A stretch of DNA of 64,000 bases, from the NCBI GenBank assembly GCA_965231165.1, contig OZ246421.1, positions 1,674,001 to 1,738,000 of the forward strand, in the 5' to 3' direction. The DNA is from Micavibrio_C sp965231165. GTDB taxonomy: Bacteria; Pseudomonadota; Alphaproteobacteria; Micavibrionales; Micavibrionaceae. The notes under the pieces were generated by a model. That model did no database searches. It had not been told where the DNA came from and saw nothing but the letters and a program-made list of their open reading frames with translations. Made by a program: the position numbers and the translations under genes. Positions 48,676 to 57,919 of the stretch are shown one piece after another. The number at the start of each line of letters is the position of its first letter. The stretch's first letter is position 1.

Positions 48676-51497
48676 CCAACCCGCAGGTTCAGAATATTCC
48701 CGACGAAGACGAAATCTTTCTGGTCGATGGATCGGGTTATATTTTCCGCGCTTATTTCGCGGTGCCGCAGAACCTGACCAACCCGGAGGGTGTGCCGGTG
48801 GGCGCGGTTTTGGGGTTCTGCAATATGATGGTCAAGCTGCTGAAGGATTTGCGCGCGCCCTACATCGCCGTGATCTTCGACGCGGCGCGCAAGAATTTCC
48901 GTTACGACATTTATCCTGAATATAAGGCCAACCGCGATGAGACGCCCGCCGACCTGATCCCGCAATTCGGACTGATCCGCGAGGCGACCAAGGCGTTCGG
49001 CATTCCGGCGCTGGAACTGGAAGGGTTCGAGGCCGACGACCTGATCGCGGCCTATGCCCGCGAGGCGATTGCACAGGGCAAGAAAGTCACCATCGTTGGG
49101 TCTGATAAAGACCTGATGCAGCTGATACGCGAAGGCGTACGCATGTACGAGCCGATCAAGGGTCGTTACCTGACACTGGAAGACGTGCACGATAAATTCG
49201 GCGTCCCGCCCGATAAAGTCACAGATGTGCAGGCACTGGTAGGCGATTCTTCAGACAACGTGCCGGGTGTGCCGGGGATTGGCGTGAAAACCGCGGCGCA
49301 GTTGATCATTGAGTATGGCAGCCTTGAAAATCTGCTGGCAAAAGCGCCGGAGATCAAGCAACCCAAGCGCCGCGACGCGCTGATCGAGCATGCGGAAATC
49401 GCGCGTATTTCCAAACAGCTGGTCACGCTGCGCGATGATGTGCCTCTGCCGCTGTCGATCGAAGATTTGCATGCGCATGATCCGAACACACCGGAGCTGA
49501 CGGGCTTTCTGGCCTCGCAAGGGTTCCGTTCGGTGATGACAAGGCTGGGGCAGACGCCCACCGCGCAACCGGAGCCGAAAGCGCCGCCACCGGCGACGAT
49601 TGCACCGTATCAGGGCGCTGCTGTGCCGCATGCCCATAACCAGAATGACCTGCCGCCGACATCAGCCAATAAATATGAGCTGATTCAGGATATCCCCGCC
49701 CTGCAGGCTATGATCGCGCGCGCTTATGAAACAGGCTTTCTGGCGGTCGATACCGAAACCACTGGTCTGACACCGGCGAAAGCCGGACTGGTCGGCATTT
49801 GCCTGAGCTGTGAGCTGGGGCGCGGATATTATATTCCACTGACCCACCGCAACCCGCCGCAGGACTTGCTCGGCGGCCCGGTGGGAACCTTGAAACAGAT
49901 TCCGCTGACCGAAGCAATTGCCCTGCTGAAACCGATCCTTGAAGATCCGCGTGTGCTAAAAATCGGGCACAACATGAAATATGACTGGCAGATGATCGCC
50001 AAGCATGGCGTGAAGATGAGTCCCGTCGATGACACCATGCTGATGTCCTACGTGCTGGATGGCAGCAATCACGGCCACGGCATGGATGAACTGGCGGAAT
50101 TATTCTGCGGCCATAAAAACATTGCTTATGCCGATGTTACGGGCAAGGGTAAAAACCAGATTACGTTCGATCTGGTGCCGCTGGACAAGGCGCGTGATTA
50201 CGCCGCTGAGGACGCCGAAATTACGCTGCGGCTTCATCACATATTCAAACCGCGGCTGGCCCGCGAGCAATGTGTGCGCGTTTATGAAGATATTGAGCGC
50301 CCGATTATTCCAGTTATTGCAGAGATGGAACTGGCGGGGATCAAGGTCGATACGAAGGTGCTGCACGAACTGAGCAACGAATTCGGCAAGAAGCTGGTAG
50401 CGCTGGAACAGGACATATACAGGCTGGCGGGCCATGAATTCAACGTCGCCTCGCCCAAGCAAATGGGCGTGGTGCTGTTTGAAGAAATGGGGTTGCCCGG
50501 CGGCAGCAAGACCAAGGGGGGTGACTGGTCAACAGCCGCCGACGTGCTGGATGAACTTTCAGGCCAAGGGCATGAGATCATCGAGAAAATTCAGGAATGG
50601 CGGCAGCTATCGAAGCTGAAATCCACCTATACCGACACGCTGCAGGAGCAGATCAATCCGGCGACAGGCCGTGTGCATACGTCATTTCATATGACGGGCA
50701 CGAATACGGGTCGTTTATCATCATCCGACCCGAACCTGCAGAACATCCCGATCCGCACCGAGGAAGGACGGCGTATTCGCCGCGCGTTTGTTGCCGAGCC
50801 CGGACACAAGCTGCTCTCGGTCGATTACTCTCAGGTTGAATTACGGCTGGCGGCGGAGCTGGCGGGTGTGAAAGCATTACAGCAAGCATTCCGCGATCAT
50901 GTCGATATTCATGCGCTGACGGCATCGCAGGTGTTTGGTGTGCCGCTGGACCAGGTGACGCCCGATTTGCGCCGTTCTGCCAAGGCGGTTAATTTCGGCA
51001 TTATCTACGGCATCTCCGGCTGGGGGCTGGCCAAGCAACTGGGTGTCACACCCGGTGAAGCCAACCAGTTTATCCAGAAATATCTGAAGAATTTTCAGGA
51101 GATTCAGCATTACATGGAGGCGCGCAAGGAAGAAGCGCGCGCGCATCACTACGTCAAGACGCTTTATGGCCGCAAATGCATGGTCGGCAATATTAATTCC
51201 AAAAATCCGGCGCAGCGCAATTTTGCCGAACGTCAGGCGATCAATGCGCCGTTACAAGGCACCGCTGCCGATATTATGAAGATCGCGATGGCGCGGATGC
51301 CCAAAGCACTGAATGATGCTGGCCTGAAAGCCCGCATCTTATTGCAGGTGCATGACGAATTATTGCTGGAAGTGCCAGACGATGAGTTGCAGGCGACAGC
51401 CGACATTGTGCGCTATGTGATGGAAAGTGTCGCCGATATCGGCGTACCGCTGGATGCGGAAGCCGGATGGGCGGACAACTGGTCGGAAGCGCATTAG
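48672..51497 (+). CDS. polA: DNA polymerase I
   Basis: A 941-residue Pol I with the 5'-3' exonuclease (1-310, including VGSDKDLMQLI), 3'-5' exonuclease with DTETTGL near 360, and polymerase motifs A (LSVDYSQVELRLAA), B (RRSAKAVNFGIIYG) and C (QVHDELLLE). It fills Okazaki gaps and repairs DNA. It overlaps the MFS gene by four bases and is followed by an inverted repeat. Confidence 0.98.
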   Translation: MTNPQVQNIPDEDEIFLVDGSGYIFRAYFAVPQNLTNPEGVPVGAVLGFCNMMVKLLKDLRAPYIAVIFDAARKNFRYDIYPEYKANRDETPADLIPQFGLIREATKAFGIPALELEGFEADDLIAAYAREAIAQGKKVTIVGSDKDLMQLIREGVRMYEPIKGRYLTLEDVHDKFGVPPDKVTDVQALVGDSSDNVPGVPGIGVKTAAQLIIEYGSLENLLAKAPEIKQPKRRDALIEHAEIARISKQLVTLRDDVPLPLSIEDLHAHDPNTPELTGFLASQGFRSVMTRLGQTPTAQPEPKAPPPATIAPYQGAAVPHAHNQNDLPPTSANKYELIQDIPALQAMIARAYETGFLAVDTETTGLTPAKAGLVGICLSCELGRGYYIPLTHRNPPQDLLGGPVGTLKQIPLTEAIALLKPILEDPRVLKIGHNMKYDWQMIAKHGVKMSPVDDTMLMSYVLDGSNHGHGMDELAELFCGHKNIAYADVTGKGKNQITFDLVPLDKARDYAAEDAEITLRLHHIFKPRLAREQCVRVYEDIERPIIPVIAEMELAGIKVDTKVLHELSNEFGKKLVALEQDIYRLAGHEFNVASPKQMGVVLFEEMGLPGGSKTKGGDWSTAADVLDELSGQGHEIIEKIQEWRQLSKLKSTYTDTLQEQINPATGRVHTSFHMTGTNTGRLSSSDPNLQNIPIRTEEGRRIRRAFVAEPGHKLLSVDYSQVELRLAAELAGVKALQQAFRDHVDIHALTASQVFGVPLDQVTPDLRRSAKAVNFGIIYGISGWGLAKQLGVTPGEANQFIQKYLKNFQEIQHYMEARKEEARAHHYVKTLYGRKCMVGNINSKNPAQRNFAERQAINAPLQGTAADIMKIAMARMPKALNDAGLKARILLQVHDELLLEVPDDELQATADIVRYVMESVADIGVPLDAEAGWADNWSEAH

Positions 51498-51504
51498 CAC
51501 TTAT

Positions 51505-51585
51505 TGTCATTCCCCGACTTGATCGGGGAATCCATGCAATCTGCAAGCTGAGGAATGGATCCCCCGGTCAAGCCGGAGGATGACA
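51505..51585. repeat. Palindromic dispersed repeat after polA
   Basis: TGTCATTCCCCGACTTGATC, GGGGAATCCAT, spacer, ATGGATCCCCC, GGTCAAGCCGGAGGATGACA; two nested hairpins with TGTCAT/ATGACA ends. It shares its ends with the repeats at 55134 and 57833 and may end polA transcription. Confidence 0.7.
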
Positions 51586-51597
51586 AAATAGCAAAAA

Positions 51598-52389
51598 TCA
51601 AGGCTTCTTGAATTGTCCGGCGGCTATAATTTTTCCGGCCTTGCTGTCCTGAGCGATGACGGCGAAGCCAGCATGTTGTTCTTTCAAGGTGACTTTGATG
51701 GTTTTATTCTGGCTGGCCTTGTCCCAGGAACCGCGATCTTCCATATCGCTCACGATGTTCACATAGGTGACTTGCTGCCCTTTGTTTCTGCCCTCGGCGA
51801 TGGTGAGGTCATGCGGTTTATCAATCATCATCAGCCATAAAACAGCATTTTCATTTTTTGCTGCGGCGCTGGCGGCATCCCATGCCAGCGTGAAATCATC
51901 ATCCGCAGCGCCCTTGGTAATCACGATATCGAGCGGCGGGTATTGCTGCCCCTTTTTCATGGAATCTTTCACGTCATTGACCTTGTAACCCACAACGTCG
52001 GTCGTGCCGTTGACAATCATTTGCGGCGTATAGTTTGGCCCGGCACCGAGCGTCTGCATATACCAGTTCTGGCGGGCAGTACAGAAAGGGCGCGCCAGTG
52101 AACCGCTATGAACATCGAAATAATCGACATGGCAAGCAAGACCGATGACATGGTCAGTTTTGATCAGTTCGGAAAACAGCTGATCGGCCTTGGGGCAAAA
52201 CACACAGGCCTGTGATGAAAATAATTCCAGCACCACCAGTTCATCGCCGGTGACGACAGGCTGGGCTTCCACAGCAGTGACGGGAACCGCCGCCGCTTGT
52301 GGTTCGTTCTGAGAATAGGCAGCGGGCAATGGAAAAATCATCCATACAGCCACACAAACCATTAACGGGAGCTTAAGCATCAAACGCAT
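51598..52389 (-). CDS. Secreted thioredoxin-like DUF1223 protein
   Basis: A 263-residue protein starting at ATG 52389; the upstream frame to 52608 is unlikely as its ribosome site is poor and the signal peptide starts here. Residues 1-25 form a signal peptide (LMVCVAVWMIFPLPAAYS). The core starts VLELFSSQACVFCPKADQL, the DUF1223 signature with a CxxC-like pair (C-V-F-C). Probably a periplasmic redox or binding protein. Role unknown. Confidence 0.82.
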   Translation of the reverse strand: MRLMLKLPLMVCVAVWMIFPLPAAYSQNEPQAAAVPVTAVEAQPVVTGDELVVLELFSSQACVFCPKADQLFSELIKTDHVIGLACHVDYFDVHSGSLARPFCTARQNWYMQTLGAGPNYTPQMIVNGTTDVVGYKVNDVKDSMKKGQQYPPLDIVITKGAADDDFTLAWDAASAAAKNENAVLWLMMIDKPHDLTIAEGRNKGQQVTYVNIVSDMEDRGSWDKASQNKTIKVTLKEQHAGFAVIAQDSKAGKIIAAGQFKKP

Positions 52390-52469
52390 AGAATAAAGGA
52401 TAGTCCTAAAAATCAAAAGATGAAGCGCAAGCGCCAGTCTAACACATTGATAATGAGGAATAAACCAGG

Positions 52470-53012
52470 ATGAAACCTGACCGTCACGGACATATGGGCA
52501 TACCGCTGGTTCTTTTATGCCTCGCCTGCGCGGCTTTCGCGATGACTGGCAAGGCTCCCTATGCTGGCGCCACCCGCGATCAGGAACAAAACCAGCAATA
52601 TGGCCCATTTTTGCAGGCTAAAATCATCAGTATTTCCACCCCCGCCCGTAAGCCCGTCAATGACAGCGAAACCATCAAAGACTTGATCACACAGCAACTG
52701 GACGCCATCAGCGCACGGGACGCCGATCTGGCCTATGCCCTGATGACAGGGACGTTCCACAAAAAATTTGATACGGCGGGAAAGTTCCTGAGCGAGATGC
52801 GTTTTTCCTACCGCCCTGTTTACAACCATGAATCATTCCGCTTCCTCGACCAGACGGAAACCGAAACCGGCGGTCTTATCCAGCGGGTGGAAGTCAGCTA
52901 TACCCACGGCGACCCCGTGATCGTGATCTATAAATTACAGCGCGATCCGGAAGGCGACTGGGGTATTGATTCCTTTACCATCCTCGATACAGAGGATGGC
53001 CAGCCTATCTAG
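52470..53012 (+). CDS. Exported DUF4864-like protein
   Basis: A 180-residue protein with an N-terminal hydrophobic segment (PLVLLCLACAAFAMTG), possibly a signal peptide or lipoprotein-like. The body fits the DUF4864 pattern (ITQQLDAISARDADLAYALM, FSYRPVYNHESFRFL). DUF4864 members are of unknown function. It converges with the ion channel gene, overlapping by 8 bases. Confidence 0.75.
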   Translation: MKPDRHGHMGIPLVLLCLACAAFAMTGKAPYAGATRDQEQNQQYGPFLQAKIISISTPARKPVNDSETIKDLITQQLDAISARDADLAYALMTGTFHKKFDTAGKFLSEMRFSYRPVYNHESFRFLDQTETETGGLIQRVEVSYTHGDPVIVIYKLQRDPEGDWGIDSFTILDTEDGQPI

Positions 53013-53790
53013 ATTCCAGCAGTTTCCTGAGTTCAGCGATTTCATGGCGCAGCTTATGGATATCATCCGGCGTCAGTACGTTGCCTTCGTCGCGGTCTTC
53101 TTCCTCGTGAATAATATTCATGGCATCTACAATCACGCCAATGAACAGGTTTAACACGGCAAAAGACGTCACCACGATAAACACCACAAAGAATATCCAT
53201 GACCAGGGATAGATCGCCATCGTCGGTGCGGCGATGCCGTCACGCCAGCCTTCCAGCGTCATCAGCTGAAACAAGGTGAACATTGATTTACCAACACTGC
53301 CAAACAGAGATTCAAGCACGGGATCCTGCGAATGGCCGAAGACATGCGTCGCCAGCACTGCCGCCACATAATAAATCACCAGCAGCACGGACAGGATGGC
53401 GGACATGCCGGGAATAGCACGTGCCAATGCCGACACCACGCGCCGCAGCGAAGGCACCACCGAGAGCAGGCGTAAAACCCGGAACACCCTGAGCGCCCGC
53501 AGCACCGAAAGGGCACCGGTTGCCGGGACCAGGGAAATGCCAATAATGATGAAATCAAACCAGTTCCAGCCGGAACGGAAGAAATTCAGGCGGTAGGCCG
53601 CGAGCCGGAGCATCAATTCGGCGACAAAGATCATCAGGATGGTCTGGTCGATCAGATGCATAAGCCCGGCATGACGCGCCATCAGCGCATCATCGGTTTC
53701 CAGCCCCAGCGTCACCGCATTAACCAAAATCAAAATCGTGATCACGGTGGTGAAATAGCGATGTTCAATAAAGGCCTTTAAACGTTCCAT
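53005..53790 (-). CDS. NaChBac-type voltage-gated ion channel
   Basis: A 261-residue six-helix channel starting at ATG 53790 with GAGGAAAG upstream; a TTG at 53826 that overlaps nagB is less likely. S4 has arginines R98, R101, R104, R107 every third residue (LRALRVFRVLRLL). The selectivity filter reads TLEGW (T178-W182), close to TLESW of the bacterial sodium channels but with Gly for Ser. A coiled coil ends the protein (240-261). It may gate Na+ or Ca2+. Confidence 0.88.
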   Translation of the reverse strand: MERLKAFIEHRYFTTVITILILVNAVTLGLETDDALMARHAGLMHLIDQTILMIFVAELMLRLAAYRLNFFRSGWNWFDFIIIGISLVPATGALSVLRALRVFRVLRLLSVVPSLRRVVSALARAIPGMSAILSVLLVIYYVAAVLATHVFGHSQDPVLESLFGSVGKSMFTLFQLMTLEGWRDGIAAPTMAIYPWSWIFFVVFIVVTSFAVLNLFIGVIVDAMNIIHEEEDRDEGNVLTPDDIHKLRHEIAELRKLLESR

Positions 53791-53822
53791 ACCTTGTTCT
53801 TTCCTCAGGCTTGCTTTTTCTA

Positions 53823-54563
53823 TCAATCAATAACCAGCCCGGCAGCAGCCGCCCGATCGGCGATTACCGTCACATGCGGCACGGTTTGTAAATAACTGGC
53901 GGGCACATCGGTTGTCACGGGGCCATTCAGGGCGCGTTTCAGTATATCCGCTTTGGCAGCACCATGTACCAGCAGCAATGTCTGACGGGCCGCCGCCAGA
54001 TTTTGCAATCCCAGCGTCATCCCCTGACGCGGTACGCGCTCTAGTCCGCCCCAGTAGCGGGCATTGGCGCTGATCGTATCGGGTGTAAGAGCAACGGCAT
54101 GAGTGGCCTGCGCAAAGGCGGTGCCGGGTTCGTTAAAGGCGACATGACCGTTGCCGCCAAGGCCGAGCACGGCGATATCCAGCGGGCCGTTTTGTTTCAA
54201 CCACGCCTCTATCCGGGCAGCTTCGGAGTCGGGATCGGCCAGGCTGTTGAACATCAGGCGGTTTGGTATATGCAAGGGATCAAGGCATGCCCGCGCCAGC
54301 CAGTTGCCAAACAGGCGTTCATCGCCCGGCGGCAGACCGGCATATTCATCAAGCGCGATAAAACGCATCTGGTCCCAGATATCGCGACGCGATGCGTGTT
54401 CTGATACCAGCACCTGATACAGACCCAGCGGGGTCATGCCGGTCGGCAGCGTCACCAGAGGCCGCGCCAGCCCCGTCGCCATTTTCAGGAACATGTCCGC
54501 GGCCAGAGGCGCAAAAGCGGTTTCGTCATCGGCGATCATAATTTGCGGCTTATAAAGGGTCAT
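53823..54563 (-). CDS. nagB: Glucosamine-6-phosphate deaminase-like protein
   Basis: A 246-residue NagB/6-phosphogluconolactonase-fold protein. LPTGMTPLGLYQVL, FIALDEYAGL and VLGLGGNGHVAFNEPG match NagB. It would convert glucosamine 6-phosphate to fructose 6-phosphate and ammonia. No nagA is next to it. Its stop is close to the start of the channel gene, which lies downstream. Confidence 0.85.
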   Translation of the reverse strand: MTLYKPQIMIADDETAFAPLAADMFLKMATGLARPLVTLPTGMTPLGLYQVLVSEHASRRDIWDQMRFIALDEYAGLPPGDERLFGNWLARACLDPLHIPNRLMFNSLADPDSEAARIEAWLKQNGPLDIAVLGLGGNGHVAFNEPGTAFAQATHAVALTPDTISANARYWGGLERVPRQGMTLGLQNLAAARQTLLLVHGAAKADILKRALNGPVTTDVPASYLQTVPHVTVIADRAAAAGLVID

Positions 54564-54638
54564 GCGCTGGTTTCTCTTGTCTTTCGTTCCCGTCCATCAT
54601 AATGAATAGTTCAGGTTTCATGAAGAAGGATAGACTAT

Positions 54639-55124
54639 ATGTCAGCCGCACAAAAACATCTTGATATGCCCCTCACCTGGGAAGAGATCAACCTGCATGC
54701 CCAGTCGCTGGCGCTGAAGCTGGCTGACAAGGGGCCATGGAAAGGCGTTGTTGCCATCACCACCGGCGGCATGGTGCCCGCCTGCATCATCGCCCGCCAC
54801 CTGAAGATCAAGCATATCGATACGCTGTGCATTTCAAGCTATGAAGACCAGAGCCAGCGCAAAACCAAGGTCATCAAGAAGCCCGAAGGCACTGGCGATG
54901 GCGAAGGCTGGCTGGTGATCGACGATCTGTCGGACACCGGAAACACGTTCCGCACCGCCCGGGAAATGATGCCCCAAGCCCATTATGCGGCGATTTATGC
55001 CAAACCGGCGGGCGAGTCGGCGGTCGATACCTATATTATGAGCGTCAGCACCGATACCTGGATCCATTTCCCGTGGGAAGAGAACGAATCCAGCTATATT
55101 GCGCCGAAGAAGCCCGCAGCATAA
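54639..55124 (+). CDS. gpt: Xanthine-guanine phosphoribosyltransferase
   Basis: A 161-residue type I phosphoribosyltransferase. The PRPP-binding VIDDLSDTGNT and the segments ISSYEDQSQR and DTWIHFPWE match bacterial Gpt. It salvages guanine, xanthine and hypoxanthine. A palindromic repeat follows and may end the transcript. Confidence 0.88.
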   Translation: MSAAQKHLDMPLTWEEINLHAQSLALKLADKGPWKGVVAITTGGMVPACIIARHLKIKHIDTLCISSYEDQSQRKTKVIKKPEGTGDGEGWLVIDDLSDTGNTFRTAREMMPQAHYAAIYAKPAGESAVDTYIMSVSTDTWIHFPWEENESSYIAPKKPAA

Positions 55125-55133
55125 GCAACGCAT

Positions 55134-55212
55134 CTGTCATCCTGAGGGCTTTAGCCTGAAGGATCTCCTCTGGGTTCAAGATGAGATCCTTCGCAGACGC
55201 TCAGGATGACAG
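55134..55212. repeat. Palindromic dispersed repeat after gpt
   Basis: CTGTCATCCTGAGGGCTTTA, then GCCTGAAGGATCTC, a spacer, GAGATCCTTC, and TCAGGATGACAG. Partly mismatched in the middle. The same family as 57833-57904; a T run after it (AGTTTTTTATTTTT) could terminate gpt. Confidence 0.75.
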
Positions 55213-55334
55213 AGTTTTTTATTTTTCATAATTTTATACAAAGGGTTTTCCGCCCTGCTTTTTCCCGGAATCGGGCGGCTAACCGCCCCGCAACTTGGGC
55301 GAAAGCCCGGTTTCACTTTTTTCCGCAAAAAACC

Positions 55335-55364
55335 TTGATTTTTCAGGCATGAAACGACTATAAC
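55335..55364 (+). promoter_or_regulatory. Candidate promoter of rpmI-rplT
   Basis: TTGATT, 18-base spacer, TATAAC, about 95 bases upstream of rpmI. A small hairpin (GAGTCC, loop CGAA, GGACTC, 55434-55449) sits just before the GAGGAG ribosome site and could be a control structure. Confidence 0.5.
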
Positions 55365-55462
55365 AGCGCTTCCAAAAGGATGCGGCCTGGCCAATTGGCA
55401 TTGCCTTGCCCGCTCTATTGTTTTGACTTGGACGAGTCCCGAAGGACTCAGAGGAGAGAAAA

Positions 55463-55714
55463 ATGCCGAAGATGAAGACCAAAAGCGGAGCGAAAAAGCG
55501 TTTTCGCGTGACCGCTTCGGGCAAAGTGAAGTTCAAAGCGGCGTTCGCACGTCACATGCAAATGAACAAGCCCAAGAAGATGAAACTGAAAACACGGGGT
55601 TCGTCGATTCTCAACGCGATCGATACAAAGATCATCCTTGAGAACTTCCTGCCTTATTCCCGTAAACGTAAAAACAAAAAGCCGGTTTCCAAAAAAACCG
55701 CTGCTGCAGAATAA
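55463..55714 (+). CDS. rpmI: 50S ribosomal protein L35 with C-terminal extension
   Basis: An 83-residue L35. The first 65 residues, starting MPKMKTKSGAKKRFRVTASG, match the family, which normally ends there (NFLP). A basic tail of about 17 residues (YSRKRKNKKPVSKKTAAAE) is extra. AGAGGAG precedes the start. It leads the rpmI-rplT pair; infC, usual in this operon, is not upstream. Confidence 0.93.
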   Translation: MPKMKTKSGAKKRFRVTASGKVKFKAAFARHMQMNKPKKMKLKTRGSSILNAIDTKIILENFLPYSRKRKNKKPVSKKTAAAE

Positions 55715-55726
55715 GGAGTACGCACC

Positions 55727-56092
55727 ATGGCTCGTGTAAAAAGTGGTCCGCACACCAAAAACCGTCACCGTAAAATTCTGCGTATGGCCAAAGGTCACTA
55801 TGGCCGCCGCAAGAATTGCTACAAGATCGGCGCTAACTCCGTTGAACGTGCTCTGGCTTATGCCTACAAGCACCGTCGTGAACGCAAACGCGAATACCGC
55901 GCTCTGTGGATCATGCGTATCAACGCGGCAGCACGTCTGAACGGCCTGACCTATTCCCAGTTCATGCATGGTCTGAAACTGACCGGCCTGCAACTGGACC
56001 GTAAGGTCCTGGCTGATATCGCGGTCAGAAACCCTGACGATTTCAACGCGATTGCAAAACAGGCTGCTGATGCCCGTAAAAAGGCCGCCTAA
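55727..56092 (+). CDS. rplT: 50S ribosomal protein L20
   Basis: A 121-residue L20, early assembly protein of the large subunit. GRRKNCYKIGANSVERALAY and ALWIMRINAAARLNGLTYSQ match the family. It starts 12 bases after rpmI and is followed by the terminator at 56165-56197. Confidence 0.98.
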   Translation: MARVKSGPHTKNRHRKILRMAKGHYGRRKNCYKIGANSVERALAYAYKHRRERKREYRALWIMRINAAARLNGLTYSQFMHGLKLTGLQLDRKVLADIAVRNPDDFNAIAKQAADARKKAA

Positions 56093-56164
56093 GCAGACGT
56101 TATTCAGGGATTAGGATCTCCGTATCATATTCTTCTCCCACACATCACCATTGGTACGGATTAG

Positions 56165-56197
56165 ACAGCCCGCTCTTTTGAGCGGGCTGTTGCTTTA
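56165..56197 (+). terminator. Terminator after rpmI-rplT
   Basis: ACAGCCCGCT, loop CTTTTG, AGCGGGCTGT, followed by TGCTTT on the plus strand. Confidence 0.85.
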
Positions 56198-56224
56198 TGC
56201 CGTACCGTCTTCTAGAGTTTTTCC

Positions 56225-56650
56225 ATGACACATCCTGTTGATGCCCTGTTCAAGGCCGCGATGGCGGCACGGGAACATTCCTATTCTCCCTATTCCGGTT
56301 TCAGGGTGGGTGCCGCCATTCTTTCGGCCAGCGGCAAGATTTACGCCGGGACGAATGTCGAGGAAGCCGCCTATATCTGTACGCATGCCGAACAAGCGGC
56401 GATCAGCAACATGATTACCCATGAAGGCCGTCAGGGCATCGAAGCGATACTGGTGGTGGGCGGGAAGGCAGGCGACGGCCAGTTGTGCACCCCTTGCGGC
56501 CACTGCCGCCAATGGCTGCGCGAGCATGGCGATCCGGCCCGTATAACGATTTATGTCGCCGGGCCGGAAGGGGTGCGGCAATCCTTCACGCTGGCGGAAC
56601 TCCTGCCTCATTCTTTCGGCCCGGAAAACCTGTTGCCGCCGTCATCATAG
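56225..56650 (+). CDS. cdd: Cytidine deaminase
   Basis: A 141-residue homotetrameric-type cytidine deaminase. Zinc ligands are in THAEQAAI (H54 and catalytic E56) and PCGHC (C91, C94). It turns cytidine to uridine in salvage. No clear ribosome site before ATG 56225. It lies between the rplT terminator and pheS. Confidence 0.9.
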   Translation: MTHPVDALFKAAMAAREHSYSPYSGFRVGAAILSASGKIYAGTNVEEAAYICTHAEQAAISNMITHEGRQGIEAILVVGGKAGDGQLCTPCGHCRQWLREHGDPARITIYVAGPEGVRQSFTLAELLPHSFGPENLLPPSS

Positions 56651-56724
56651 CTGACAGGCGCTTGTTATCCTTTGAAATTCCCGGCCTGTAGTGCTAAAAA
56701 ACAAGGGTTATCAAGGATTTTAAA

Positions 56725-57819
56725 GTGACAGATATGAACCAAAACATTGCCGCGCTGAAAACAGAACTCGTCCAGATGGTCGAGGCCGCGAACGACCTGA
56801 CTGCGCTGGAACAGGCCCGCGTGACCGCGCTGGGGAAAAAAGGCCGCATCACCGACCTGATGAAAAATCTGGGTGCGATGGACCCGGAAGCGCGCAAGGC
56901 GTTAGGCGCCGCGCTCAATGAACTGAAAGACGAAATTGCCGCGCTGATTGAAAAGCAGGAAGCGGGCCTGAAGATACAGGCGCTGAACGACAAGCTGGCC
57001 AATGAAACCGTCGATATCACATTGTCCACCCGCCCGGAGCGCAAGGGCCATATCCACCCGATCAGCCAGACGATGGAAGAGCTGGTTTCCATTTTCGCCG
57101 ATATGGGATTCTCGGTAGCCGAGGGTCCGGACATTGAGGATGATTTCCACAATTTCACGGCGCTGAATTTCCCGCCCGGCCATCCGGCGCGCGAGATGCA
57201 CGATACTTTCTATCTGCCGGATGATCCGGAGGAAAAAGGTGAAGCGGCGAAGAAGCTTTTGCGCACACATACATCGACGGTGCAGATCCGCACGATGATG
57301 AAGGAAAAGCCGCCGATCCGCATTATCTGCATGGGGCGCACCTATCGTTCCGATTACGATATGACGCACACGCCGATGTTCCACCAGATGGAAGGGCTTG
57401 TGATCGACAAGAACACGCATATGGGTCACCTGAAAGGGTGCCTGATGGATTTTCTGCGCGCTTACTTCCAGATCGAGGACCTGCCCGTGCGTTTCCGCCC
57501 GAGTTTCTTCCCGTTCACGGAACCAAGCGCGGAAGTGGATATTGGCTGCTCGCGTAAAGATGGCGGCCTGAAGATCGGCGCGGGCGATAGCTGGCTTGAG
57601 ATTCTGGGCTGCGGCATGGTGCACCCGAACGTGATCAAGAATTGCGGACTCGACCCTAATGAGTATCAGGGTTTTGCCTTTGGCATGGGGATCGAGCGTC
57701 TGGCGATGCTGAAATACGGCATTCCCGACCTGCGCACGTTCTTTGAGAGCGATGTGCGCTGGCTGGAACATTATGGGTTCGATCCGCTGTCCCGCCCCAA
57801 CCGCGCCACGGGTGAATGA
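56725..57819 (+). CDS. pheS: Phenylalanyl-tRNA synthetase alpha subunit
   Basis: A 364-residue alpha subunit. GTG 56725 is chosen because AAGGA lies 7 bases upstream; ATG 56734 is too far. An N-terminal coiled coil (1-90) is followed by the class II core with motif 2 FRPSFFPFTEPSAEVD and motif 3 GFAFGMGIERLAML. It pairs with PheT to charge tRNA-Phe. pheT is not adjacent as usual; 2.7 kb separate them. Confidence 0.97.
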   Translation: MTDMNQNIAALKTELVQMVEAANDLTALEQARVTALGKKGRITDLMKNLGAMDPEARKALGAALNELKDEIAALIEKQEAGLKIQALNDKLANETVDITLSTRPERKGHIHPISQTMEELVSIFADMGFSVAEGPDIEDDFHNFTALNFPPGHPAREMHDTFYLPDDPEEKGEAAKKLLRTHTSTVQIRTMMKEKPPIRIICMGRTYRSDYDMTHTPMFHQMEGLVIDKNTHMGHLKGCLMDFLRAYFQIEDLPVRFRPSFFPFTEPSAEVDIGCSRKDGGLKIGAGDSWLEILGCGMVHPNVIKNCGLDPNEYQGFAFGMGIERLAMLKYGIPDLRTFFESDVRWLEHYGFDPLSRPNRATGE

Positions 57820-57832
57820 TTCTTTTTTTATC

Positions 57833-57904
57833 TGTCATCCTGAGCGAAGCGAAGGATCTCCGCTTGATTTTAAGATGAGATCCTTCGCTTCGCTCAGGAT
57901 GACA
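57833..57904. repeat. Perfect 28-bp inverted repeat between pheS and the GNAT gene
   Basis: The arms at 57833-57860 and 57877-57904 are perfectly complementary over 28 bases with a 16-base loop. The arm begins TGTCATCCTGAGCGAAGCGA. This family is common in bacterial intergenic DNA. It ends just before the GNAT ribosome site. Confidence 0.85.
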
Positions 57905-57919
57905 ATCGGAGAAAACCAC

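Noticed and set aside
57743..57919. Longer start for the GNAT protein within the palindromic repeat.
   Set aside because: It would translate through the pheS end and the repeat; ATG 57920 has a proper ribosome site and matches the family start.
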